Shown: in pieces, positions 1 to 9,626 of the stretch
Numbering within the stretch: the stretch's first letter is position 1
How the letters are laid out: each line of letters starts with the position of its first letter
DNA from: Ophryocystis elektroscirrha
Lineage: Eukaryota; Apicomplexa; Conoidasida; Neogregarinorida; Ophryocystidae
DNA length: 22,358 nt
Direction of reading: 5' to 3'
NCBI GenBank assembly: GCA_030141585.1
Contig: JAQIFP010000089.1
Location: 1 to 22,358 of the forward strand
The notes under the pieces: generated by a model
Told to the model about the DNA's origin: nothing
The model's database searches: none
What the model saw: only the letters and a program-made list of their open reading frames with translations
Position numbers and translations under genes: made by a program

Positions 1-122
1 ATATATACATATATATACATATATATACATATATATACATATATATACATATATATACATATATATACATATATATACATATATATACATATATATACAT
101 ATATATACATATATATACATAC

Positions 123-152
<30 letters not shown>
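1..152. repeat. 10-bp minisatellite followed by a (TA)n tract
   Basis: Positions 1-120 are twelve essentially perfect copies of the 10-mer atatatacat. A slightly degenerate copy and a pure TA tract follow, to about 152. The array reaches the window edge, so its full length is unknown. The downstream coding exon opens with an AG acceptor at 299-300, so this array probably lies inside an intron of the Vid27-like gene. Positions 153-300 are AT-rich and hold nothing recognisable apart from that acceptor. Confidence 0.9.
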
Positions 153-153
<1 letters not shown>

Positions 154-300
154 CAATACCCTGTATTAAATAAATATCTTATTAATAATAGTTTCTACCT
201 ATAAATAATATATATTGATGGATAGTTATGATATAAAATAGTAAACATTTGATTCATTTATTTTGTGCAATAGTTCATATGTTAACTTAATATTCCATAG

Positions 301-934
301 GTGAAGGATTTGAATATGGCTTGCAACTTCATAGTACAGAAACAGCGACCCATTTCAGATGTGAATTATATCAATCAATTATTTATTTTAGTAAGATTAT
401 GATTGAAGTGGAATGCGCTATTGGTGAATATGACTCGAAAAGCAAACAATTTGTCATACTAAGTAAAACTGCAAAAGCACAAATTTTACGGCATAATAAT
501 GACTATTATTTTGCTATTCTGAATGACTCGAATTCGGAAGATAAAAAAATTTTTTTTTGCGATTTTTTAACCAAAGAAATCCAAATATGGCCAAGTCGTC
601 AAAATCACCAGATCAATTTTTGGGGTTTGCATTTTTCACAGATTGGAATATTTAAACACATGTTTTTGATCGAGCTAAACCCTCAGATAGTCTCTACGGA
701 ACTCGAAATCAATTTTTTCGAGACATTTGCTGAAATTTTGCAAGATAAGTCTTTCTATGGTACTTACACACCCAAGCCCAAGAGATACGAAGAGGATGAT
801 TATTCCGACGAAGAGTTTGATTTGGGTTCAACTAAAGGTTAGTAGAAGATATATATATTCAATGATTTTTATGTGTATTTATATTAAAACACAGCACATG
901 ATTTATTAGTATGAAATATTATTTGTGTATATAT

Positions 935-990
<56 letters not shown>

Positions 991-1062
991 TTAGATACAT
1001 GAATTATAACTTTATATTAATAATATGTATATATTCATATTTATACATACGTCCACAAATCA

Positions 1063-1093
<31 letters not shown>

Positions 1094-1138
1094 AGTATAT
1101 ATTCGTAGTTATGTATATATGCATATAAGTTTATACGT

Positions 1139-1170
<32 letters not shown>

Positions 1171-1548
1171 TTATATGCGTGTACCTATATGTGGATATAT
1201 CTATATATCAATTTAAATATGTATACATATATAAATACATATATATATTAATATATGTATATCTGTACCAAATTATATATGTATACGTAAATATCTATAT
1301 ATATGTAAGTATATTTGTATAACTGGAAATAGGTGTCTATGTATATATGAATATATTTATATAGGTATATACGTATCTATCTATATATTCTTTTATTTGT
1401 ACACTGATGTATCTATTTATATATCAATTTATATATTCATAATTTAACATTGATATATATATATATATATGTATATTATTATATAAATATATATGTATAT
1501 GATTATATGTGTATGATATATGTATGAATGTGGCCTTATATGTGTACT

Positions 1549-1579
<31 letters not shown>

Positions 1580-2555
1580 GAAGACAAGTAAATGTACTTT
1601 ATTTCTTTTAATTGTAATCTATCAATGTTTTTAACCTTCAGATGATGGAAAATGCGTGGAATGGAGAGATAAGTCGTATAGAAAAAGTGAAAGAAACTAT
1701 TACAAGATGCAGAGCGACTCGGATGTTTCTGAAGCTTCTGATACAGAAGATGCTGTATCTTTGTTATATAAAAGAAAGTAAAAAAAAAAAAAAAAAAAAA
1801 AAAATAGTTTCACGGATGGAAATGAAAATCAAATGACACATAAATTTATGGAAGTTGGAGCCTCTAGAACTTTTGTTTGCAGAGGCAAAAATTCAAAAGA
1901 TATGCAAATAAATGTTTATAAAAAAGAGAACGAAGACCATGAAGACGTCCTCAATACAGTTGGTGTTATTCAAGCAAATAAAGTAAGTTTTTGCTTCACT
2001 CATCAGTAATTAGTTCAAATATGGCGGAGAAACTTTCACTCCAGGACGCGGTCTTTTACACCAAAGAGTAATCAAAATTTGCTTTATATTAAAACTCATA
2101 ATTTATTTAAAAATAATGGCAAAATGTTTTACTTACTGCTCTTTACTTAAATTAATTGATAAAAATTGTAAATTAGAGTACACATTAAAGTATAAGTATA
2201 ATTCATATATTCAAATCTATATATAACATATATATATATATATATACTAACAATATAATTAAATTTATATGTACATATATACATATGTACATATAGTTTA
2301 TATATATATATTTTATATTAATATATATATACATGCATATGTATATATAAATTTTTATTATATACTTTATATCAATATATATATATATATGTATACATAT
2401 GTACATATAAAACTAATGATAAAGTTTATATAAATATATATATGTACATATAAATTTAATTGTATAGTTAGTATCGATATTTGAAAATTTCTATATATAT
2501 ATATATTAATATATATGTATATACATATATATTTAAATATAGAGTTTATATCGAT

Positions 2556-2589
<34 letters not shown>

Positions 2590-3778
2590 GTATATAAATA
2601 CATATTTAATTATAAAGTTTATATTAGAATATATATGTAAATATATATATATATATATATACATATATGTACACATATAAGTTTATATATATTACTAATA
2701 TTATTAAGTATATATAATATATAATATTTCAAGTAAAAATAAACATTTTTTCTATGAGATATGACTATATATATTTTTACACAATAATATGTTGTACTCA
2801 AATATCTACAATTACAGGAAGAGGCTTTATTATTGGCACCTCATGATGACAAAAACGGAGACGTCTATTTAATGGATTTACAAGAAGAGAAAATTGTGCA
2901 AAAATGGAATGCGGAAAAACCTGTACAAATATATATAATGTATTTGTTTATGTTTAGATTGATAGTATGTTTGCTACAACCAAAGGATCGACGGAAAAAA
3001 TTGACCCCACATTTATATGTACAAATCCTCGCGCTGTATTTAAAATGGACACTCGTATCAAACAAGGCGTAGCTACAGATTACAATTACGCAACTAACCC
3101 CCAATTGACTGTGGGAGGTAATTTTTTTTTTTTTTTTTTTATTATTATTATATTTTAGTAACGGATAACCAAGGTCACATTTTACTAGGGAGTAAGTTAG
3201 GAACATTAAGATTATACGATGGTCAAATTGGAGGAACTGCAAATACATTTAAGCGAGCTAAAACTCTATTAGAAACGATTAGAGAACCTATTACTGCAGT
3301 AGATACTACGGGAGACGGATCTTGGATTTTAGGTAACCTTTTTGTTTTTTTTATTTTTTTTTTAGCAACGACTAAGACCTATTTAGTTGTATTCCCGACG
3401 AGATTAACAGAAACAGGAAAAACAGGGTTTGAAGCTCCTTTAGGAAAGCATAAGCCAAACCCAAGATATTTGATGCTATCAGCAGAAGACGTTATCAAAT
3501 ATAAAATAGACGAAATTAATTTTGCTCCTGCCAGATTTGACGCAGATGAAGAAAGCATTGTTACAAGTACAGGAAATATGGCCGTGGTGTGGGATTTTGG
3601 AACTGTAAAACGCAACCAGCCATTTTATTCTGTACGATTCGCTGCTGATACGATAAAAGATGTCCGAATAGCTGCAGATTCCTCCAATGTTGTCGTGGTA
3701 AGTATTCTATGCTCTCAATTATTATAGGCTTACCCCACTGCCGTTGGTCTTTTTGGAACAGAAAAGCGCAAAGTATAA
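301..3778 (+). CDS. Vid27-like protein (PH-like N-terminus plus WD-type propeller), 5' partial
   Basis: Exons: 301-837, 1642-1777, 1808-1982, 2818-2922, 2958-3117, 3159-3332, 3366-3697, 3728-3778; all splice phases agree, giving 555 residues in the window. The N-terminal ~165 residues resemble the PH-like domain of Vid27 (FETFAEIL...SFYG). An acidic linker follows (YEEDDYSDEEFDLG), then the C-terminal propeller: FVCRG, DPTFICTNPRAVFKMDTR, GSWILATTKTYLV and ESIVTSTGNMAVVWDF match the Vid27 family. In yeast the family is tied to vacuolar import and degradation; its molecular role is poorly known. The true start lies upstream, because the first exon opens at an acceptor with no usable ATG. The 3' end is ambiguous: GTATAAG at 3773, a T run and ATAG at 3801 could form a 29-nt intron, moving the stop to 3820-3822 and changing the C-terminus from KRKV to KRKYLKPFI. 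Confidence 0.85.
838..1641 (+). repeat. Long first visible intron of the Vid27-like gene, TA-rich microsatellites
   Basis: The intron runs from donor GTTAGT to acceptor TTCAG, 804 nt. It holds a pure TA tract at about 938-987, further TA tracts near 1061-1088 and 1150-1171, and scattered gtatat repeats. Reading frames through it translate only as Ile/Tyr/Val runs, so no gene is called. Confidence 0.8.
1983..2817 (+). repeat. Long intron of the Vid27-like gene with a GC-richer island and TA arrays
   Basis: The intron has donor GTAAGT and acceptor TTACAG and is 835 nt long. The right two thirds (about 2210-2690) are degenerate TA/GTATAT-type repeat. The left part, about 2015-2070, is unusually GC-rich for this window. 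It contains a 16-codon ATG-to-TAA frame at 2021-2071 and a longer stop-free frame on the same strand from 2014. No protein family was recognised there. Confidence 0.75.
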
Positions 3779-3823
3779 GTTTTTTTTTTTTTTTTTTATA
3801 GTACCTGAAACCCTTTATATAAT

Positions 3824-5737
3824 ATGTTGCTACTGTATTTAACCTTTTTCGTAATAGCATATATAAGAGTAATTTTTTCCTTTGTTATATTAAGAACAGG
3901 ACTCTAATTCCGCCGTATTAAATGAATTGCAAACTTCTATTTTTTCTCCATTTCATTCACTATTCGGGCCATATGCTGATGGTATAAATATATATATTGA
4001 ATTATAAAAAAAAAAAAGATGCTATACCCTTATGGAAAACGAATGGAGCAGTTAGTACAGAAAGAGAGAATGTTCAAATATCCCCAAACAAATTTGCTCT
4101 TACAGGAGCTTTGTGGTACTTTTTTTTTTTTTTTTATTCAATTATGTAGGAACGAAATTCCTATAATATCTCAAAATTTCTCCGTCAATTTTCAGTTTTA
4201 TATACAAACTAAGCGGAAAGACCAACCCAGCGCAGGGTTTGCATTTTGGTTTGTAGATAATCCGCCTGTCAATGGCACCGTTGAACCGGCACTGTTGGGA
4301 GGCCCTTCCAAGTTTCGTGGATTTGTTGTTGCCTTTACAAACTCAATTAAAAACGAAGTAATATAACGCTGAGTAGAAAAAAAAAAAGTTTGTATAAGCA
4401 TAATTTCAACTTATTCATTTTTTTATAATTAAAAATTATATATAAATAAATATATAAATATATGGATATATATATCACTAGACACAAGGGCATACATACA
4501 CAAAAATAAATATACATATATATATTAATATTATATATTTTTTCTTAATAAAATAAATAGGTTATAACTATTATTACTTAAATAATTAAACTATTAATTA
4601 GGGTTTTTATCATTAAAAAAGATATAAACTTATGCAAAAATAATAATGCAACGGTACTTGCATAAGACCTATAGGTGTTTTTACACTTATAATACTGTTT
4701 ATTAGATTCAATCAACTGTCAGTATCGCATTTAACGATGGAACCAAAGATATCTTTGAGGCTAACTTGAGAAAAGGTAAAAAAAAAAAAAAAAAAAAAAA
4801 AAATTAGATATACCCTTAAAGTTCCGTGAACACGACTACTTTTTGGACTTTTTATTGATCATTAAAAATAATCAGTTGATCGGAATGGTGCGAAACGTTC
4901 AAGATAACATCTGGGCACCATTGTTTGATGTTAAAGGATCTATTCCAGCGAAAGGCTATATAGGATTTTCTGGGGATTCTTATCCTACTATAACACCACA
5001 AATTGCATTATCAATTGACATCCTTGACAAAATACTTCTCAGAAGTATTACTACCCGAATTATGGATAAAGAGTTACCTTACGATAATCTTCAATATTAT
5101 GATGGTCGATAAACGTACATTATAGTGTATTAATTGCTTCTTTAATAAACTATAAAAAAAAAAAAAAACTTTTGACGGTTTTTTTTTTTTATATATATTT
5201 TGTTATATTATTCTTGTATCTTATTTTATTATGCATTTCAATAATCCTAAATAATTTTTTTTTTTTTTCAGTTTCTTTGAACCCAACAGTAAAAGAAGCA
5301 TTGAAGACCCGAATCAAAGAAGATATGGCCATAGAGCAGATCGCAGACGCTGTATTTGTTTTAACTCAAGGGTATGCAGAGCTTCTAAGTTCCCTTAATT
5401 TTCACGAAACTACTCTTAAGAACCGATTTAGGTAATAATTAGAATATTTACATATATTAAAAAAAAAAAAAACCAACTAACGATTTTTTTTTTTTTTTTA
5501 GCCAAGTTGTAGCGAATATAAAAGAGACAGAATTAAATATGAAAGAAGCTGACGTTGTGTTAGAAGATCTTAAAACAAGATCAGATAATGATAAGACATC
5601 AAAAGAGATATCTACGCATGTAATATATATATACTATTTTATATATATAATATATTTAGTTGAATAGTTTGAAAGAATACGTCAAGAACCATTCAGAAGC
5701 TGCTGAAAATGCTAAAGCTATACAAGTTAATTTCGCC

Positions 5738-5770
<33 letters not shown>

Positions 5771-5967
5771 AGAGTTATTGCTGATACCCCTCGTTTAGAA
5801 GAAATTCATAAAAAAGTGCACCAAGTAACATATATTAATTCCATACTTACCATAATATCAATTGTAGCCGTAAGTTCTTACCAACTTTTACGCTTAAATA
5901 GGTGATTTTGTTTGTTATTCTTGTTTGGAAAAAAACTAGAGATCTTGAAAAATGTCACCTATTATAA
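3824..5967 (+). CDS. L-type lectin cargo receptor, ERGIC-53/Emp47-like
   Basis: Eleven exons: 3824-3868, 3900-3981, 4019-4115, 4150-4357, 4706-4775, 4808-5104, 5272-5431, 5502-5619, 5660-5739, 5773-5869, 5902-5967; 439 residues, all phases consistent. Residues 1-15 are a hydrophobic signal peptide. Residues ~30-255 are a leguminous-type lectin fold: HSLFGPY, IPLWKTNGAV, FQFYIQ, AGFAFWFVDNPP, LLGGPSKFRGF, GYIGFSGDS. A helical, charged coiled-coil stalk (~268-400) follows, then one membrane segment (~407-427) and a short cytosolic tail starting KKTRD. This is the layout of ER-Golgi glycoprotein receptors. The usual FFDS calcium/sugar aspartate is replaced (VVAFTNS), so glycan binding may be altered. 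Introns are mostly 31-40 nt of near-pure A or T. The donor at 5105 (GTCGAT) is non-consensus but is required by phase. Confidence 0.9.
4358..4705 (+). other. 348-nt intron of the lectin gene
   Basis: Bounded by GTAATA and TTAG, phase 0. It is AT-rich with short TA tracts. I see no gene or structured RNA in it. Confidence 0.75.
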
Positions 5968-6533
5968 ATTAAATTTAGCTGTTTCTATTCTAGCAGTTAT
6001 AGCAGACATTACTTTTAAGTCATAAGATTTTGATATATTACAAAAAAGAAAAAAAAAAAAAATCCCAAACAATGATTTTTTTTATTATAAAACGTATAAA
6101 TTACTTACTAATTTTATTTAATTAAGTTTTAATGCTATTCAACAACAAATTTTTATTAATTATAATTAAAAAAAAAAAAAAGTTTTGTAAAAGTCATGAA
6201 TGCATTGTTTTTATAATTACTAGATCTTAAACTTTTCGGAATATATGAAAAATAATCCCGAAAAAAAAAAAGCTTGTAAAACAATTATAATTACTTTAAC
6301 AAATGTTTTTAGAAATTAAAAAGTTGTTATTTTCAATTAAAAAAAAAAAACTTTTTTTTTTATAAGATTTAAGAACATATTAAATTATAGTACTTGCATG
6401 ATTCAACAAATACAAAAAGCTCTTTAAAAAACATATAGTATGAAAATTAACGTTTATTTTAAAGAATAATATAAAAGTGACGTTATTATCATATGACTTA
6501 TATTATCTGTTTTGTACCGTCGTTGCATTAAAT
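5968..6533. other. Intergenic region with A/T homopolymers
   Basis: This spacer lies between the lectin stop and the GATA-like start. It contains repeated runs of 9-13 A or T (for example about 6050-6061, 6167-6180, 6341-6360). No coding exon or RNA gene is visible. It must hold the 3' end of the lectin transcript and the promoter of the next gene. Confidence 0.6.
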
Positions 6534-8116
6534 ATGCATCGATGTAATGTATCATTGCAAAACACTTATTTACGAAAAGAAACTAAAGAAAATAGTGTAG
6601 ACGATGCTTGTCGTCAATTATTCCTGGAGCAAAATTTTTTAAAAGTACTTGAACCCTTTAAACATGGGAAAATAAAAAAGTCGTTATTGGCCGGAAAACG
6701 GATAGGTCGTCCAAGAATAGATCGAGAAAATACTCGTTGTTTAGAGTGCTTCGTAAGTTTAAATTCTACTGAATGCCGTTTGTTAAGTGTTTTTTTAGTA
6801 AAATATATATTTTTTTGTTAATTTTTATATATTTATAATCGAGTTATCTACGTAACTCTCCAATTTTCGCAAAAAATCAAAAATGTAAAAAATTGAATGT
6901 TTATGCATTTAATTGTTGATATGAGTATATAACGTCCATTAGAATAATATTAATAATGTTTTGAATGATTATTCGCAATTTTTTCTTAACATTTTGATAT
7001 GCACAGACATCAACAACCCCTCAATGGAGATATTTTTGCTTAGATGATTATATACTTTGCTTAAGAGCAATGTCAGATAATAATGCAACGAATTTGTACC
7101 CAAAGAATTCGTCTAATATACATCCAGTTACTGACGTAACACGTGTACCTTTGTGCAATGCATGCTGGCTAAGAATGCATAAAGTACGTCAAAGACTACA
7201 GCAAACATATAATATGTTTATGCATACCCCTTACCGTCGCCGTAGAAAATCGGGCGTTCAGGGAAAGTCCGTCATGTCAGATAAATCTCCACATCGGAAA
7301 ATAGAGGATTATGATTCTTCTCAAGATGTCACCAATAATAATAACAATAATAATAATAACAGCGGAAATAATAATAATCATGTCGATATATATAACGATA
7401 ACTTAACAATTCGTCAAATTGTTTCTATTAATTCTCCCAATGATTTGCATCTCTCGAATAGCAGAGCCGGTTCTGATGCACCTTCTTCTTCAAATAATCC
7501 TCCTATTATGAATAATAATAGCTATATGCCATTTAATAATAAAGCAGCAGCAACAACAGCACCATTAGATCTGCGCCGTATGTATAATAAACTGTATTTA
7601 TCATTGACAGATAATTACACCAATGATAGTATCAAAAATGAGCAGCAATTTTCATCAAATAACACTACTGCTATCAATAATAGTGGGACAAATCTTAATC
7701 GGAATCTTGTTGCCACAAGACCAGCAACTACAGCATCTACGGATGTTAACTCGAATACAAATAGTCCGTTACATTTTACTGTAACGCATAATGAACCAGT
7801 TCAATCTTACCACCCAAATTCTACTACTTTCTCAAATGACTGTTACTCTGGCATATTTCAGACTACTCAGAGATCTAAATGGATGCCACCAGCAGAAGTA
7901 ACATCCCCAGTAAATAAAGCAATAGCACAGAAAATTAACTCCTATTCAATACTAACAAATCAAAGCACATCTCCTTCGTACGACACACAGGAACAGAGAA
8001 AAAAAACTTTTCAGTTTATTCCTGTATTACTAACTCCTACTTTGGACAGAAACCGCAGTAATTTCACTCAAAATTTAAATCCTGATTATTTAACAGGTCT
8101 TTCTCTCAGTAACTGA
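6534..8116 (+). CDS. GATA-type zinc-finger-like protein with expanded loop and Asn/Thr/Ser-rich tail
   Basis: Two exons, 6534-6752 and 7007-8116, joined in phase 0 (GTAAGT...CACAG), give 442 residues. The first in-frame ATG is 6534. A basic AT-hook-like motif (KRIGRPRID, ~56-63) precedes the finger. The intron splits the finger between C69-LE-C72 and the conserved TTPQWR. The second pair is LCNACWLRMHK (C123, C126). CxxC, TPxWR and LCNAC are GATA hallmarks, suggesting a sequence-specific DNA-binding regulator. The loop between the Cys pairs is 50 residues instead of the usual 17-20, and carries two extra Cys. Residues ~150-440 are low complexity (Asn runs at about 7333-7378), as in many AT-rich protist genomes. 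I checked simple splice options inside the loop and found none keeping frame. Confidence 0.72.
6753..7006 (+). other. Intron inside the GATA-like finger
   Basis: 254 nt with donor GTAAGT and acceptor GCACAG. It is AT-rich without a long repeat array, and separates the first Cys pair from the TPQWR segment. Confidence 0.75.
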
Positions 8117-8307
8117 CATAATTTTTTTATGCACTATGGGTTTAACTTTTATTTTTTTTTTTTTTTTTAATATATGATGTTTTAAAAAAAAAAAAAACCT
8201 TTTTTCTTTTTCCATTCTTTCGCGTGTAACTTTTAACACAATAATACATATAACTAAATATATATATATTCACATCAGGATAATAAACACATACGGATAA
8301 ACTAGTA
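8117..8307. other. Convergent 3' spacer
   Basis: This region lies between the stop of the GATA-like gene (+) and the stop of the small gene on the minus strand. It contains a T run (about 8151-8168) followed by an A run (about 8184-8197), which could form an A/T hairpin. No gene is seen. Confidence 0.5.
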
Positions 8308-8587
8308 TCAAGTATATATTGGAGGATTCATAATAATTTTATAAGGACGGTGTGCATGAGGAGTATATAGTGCAGTATCGTATATTATTTGAGACTTAAT
8401 TTCGGGGAAATCTCTTAAACGAGAGATTTTAGGACTTTTTTTTGTATTTTGCGATTCTAACTGTTTCCACCAAGATGGTTGACAACGATCAACCGGTTGC
8501 TCCTAATTGCAGATGCATCTAATAATCAAATCTCCTTACTTGACCAATACCAAAAAATTTACAAAACCAACAAGGATCTGCAGCCAT
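8308..8587 (-). CDS. Small unrecognised protein with N-terminal CWFC motif
   Basis: Read on the minus strand, ATG at 8587-8585 starts MAADPCWFCKFFGIGQ (exon 8540-8587). A 37-nt intron follows (8503-8539, GTAAGG...AATTAG), then exon 8308-8502, ending in TGA. The product is 80 residues. The second exon is a 64-codon open frame with varied composition (PSWWKQLES, KISRLRDFPE, YTPHAHRPYK, MNPPIYT), unlike the repeat-derived frames nearby. It carries no signal peptide or membrane span. CxxC could bind metal, but only one pair is present, with a further Cys in exon 2. I do not recognise the family. A competing plus-strand frame over 8504-8622 lacks a start codon, so the minus model is preferred. Confidence 0.55.
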
Positions 8588-8644
8588 TATATAGTGTATA
8601 TCAGGATAGGTTATGTTTACATGTTTTTTTTTTTTAAAAAAAGT

Positions 8645-8812
8645 TTATGAGCAGCTTGCTAATTTTTCTACTGCAAAACTATGTAAAATATTCAGTGAGC
8701 GACAAAATTCGCGCTCAACATTTGTTTTAGCTGAGTCACAAAAGTTCAAACATTTTTGTTTGAACTCGTCTCTAAAAGAGCTAGTTTTTTTTTTCATATT
8801 TTCTTGATACAT
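8645..8812 (-). CDS. Possible 55-residue terminal exon or small ORF, strand uncertain
   Basis: The minus strand is open from ATG 8812 to TAA 8645. The product is charged and probably helical (SSFRDEFKQKC, VEREFCRSL, FAVEKLASCS). It is preceded by a poly-T + AG sequence that looks like this genome's splice acceptors, so it may be the last exon of a longer minus-strand gene. The sense strand is purine-rich on this reading, as in the confident exons. The plus strand is also open here (YEQLANFSTAKLCKIF...), and could splice in phase to the frame at 8881-9022, so the strand is not settled. Confidence 0.33.
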   Translation of the reverse strand: MYQENMKKKTSSFRDEFKQKCLNFCDSAKTNVEREFCRSLNILHSFAVEKLASCS

Positions 8813-8880
8813 CTAAAAAAAAAAAAAGTTATTGCACGCACTTCAACAATTTATTACTGACTTTTCATTTTTTTTTTCAG

Positions 8881-9022
8881 AAATACACAACAATATGCCT
8901 TATTAATTCAATACATAAATTGTAACTATATAATTCTATTTCTTGACACAATTTGGAACTATATTACACTTATGCATATATCGAATGAATTTGAAAACAC
9001 AGAAAATATCTGGTTTAGTTAA
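8881..9022 (+). CDS. Possible plus-strand terminal exon, unresolved
   Basis: A strong acceptor-like sequence (ten T then CAG, ending 8880) precedes a 46-codon open frame ending in TAA at 9020-9022. It includes QQYALLIQYINC, FLDTIWNYI and EFENTENIWFS. Phase requires two bases from an upstream exon. A GT at 8768 at the end of the plus-strand frame described above would fit. No start codon was found for such a gene, and no family was recognised. Confidence 0.25.
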
Positions 9023-9201
9023 ATATATAAACAGCATTATTAATTAAAAATAATTACAAAATTGCGTTGCATAATTGATAATCTACAAAGATCAAAAAAA
9101 TACTTAGACACTAAATCCCATTTATATAATAAATTTCATCAACGGGATTACAAGTATATTTATGCACTATTGTAAATAGCTGATTTTTTATAAGAAATAT
9201 T

Positions 9202-9241
<40 letters not shown>

Positions 9242-9435
9242 TTTGTGATTAAATATGCATGTAAACCTATATATTAATAACATGCAATACTAAGCTATTC
9301 ATTACATATTATAGTGTGTCTAAAATACTCAAAAATTGTATCATCATCTTCTTAATATATGAATTCATTGAACTATAATAATTCCTATAGATAATAATAT
9401 CGAGCAAAGATAGAGAAAATTACTAAATAAATTAC
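9023..9435. other. AT-rich stretch with short open frames and a (TA)n tract
   Basis: A TA tract lies at about 9210-9238. Short frames are open on both strands near 9112-9175, but none could be joined with confidence. The 3' end of the minus-strand gene at 9436-9626 may lie here: stops at 9309-9311 (TAA) and, in another frame, 9294-9299 are candidates. Confidence 0.4.
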
Positions 9436-9626
9436 CGCATAAAGGACCTTGATGTTTTTGACACTTGGATCTGCTATGATTTCATGTATAACTTTCTGTA
9501 CACAACCTATCGCTAAGATCTAATACATTATTAATTATTCGTTCATCCTACTATGTATGTTGCTATTACAGAAGATTTGGTCTCAAAGTAATCTTTGAGT
9601 AAAGTAACTTTTTCGTTAAGTATCAT
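9436..9626 (-). CDS. Fragment of an unrecognised minus-strand gene (two phased exons)
   Basis: Exons 9552-9626 and 9436-9519 are separated by a 32-nt intron (GTAGGA...ATTAG), phase 0 on both sides. They encode MILNEKVTLLKDYFETK, SSVIATYI, then ILAIGCVQKVIHEI and ADPSVKNIKVLYA. Intron size and phase match confident genes in the window, and composition is coding-like. The start may be ATG 9626 or lie upstream, since the frame stays open through QSVIG. The 3' exon is unresolved. Plus-strand frames are also open across the second exon, so this is a tentative call. No family was recognised. Confidence 0.4.

Noticed and set aside
1983..2040. TGATGA (minus strand) as a C/D snoRNA or hammerhead core inside a Vid27 intron
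   Set aside because: No matching D box with terminal stem, and the CGAAA part of a hammerhead is missing.
2865..3248. 127-codon minus-strand frame
   Set aside because: Antisense to conserved Vid27 propeller exons; includes a poly-Lys stretch from an intron T run.
5940..6024. Alternative lectin C-terminus with hydrophobic LNLAVSILAVIADI
   Set aside because: Phase does not join to the preceding exon; the selected model already gives one complete membrane segment and a tail.
8735..8770. GTTCAAAC resembling a tRNA T-loop
   Set aside because: It is one arm of a simple hairpin; there is no acceptor stem, D-arm or anticodon arm around it. No tRNA was found in the window.
9505..9560. GCTAAGATC-type similarity to the U2 snRNA 5' region
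   Set aside because: The invariant GUAGUA branch-pairing element and stem I sequence are absent, and the motif overlaps a better-supported exon.
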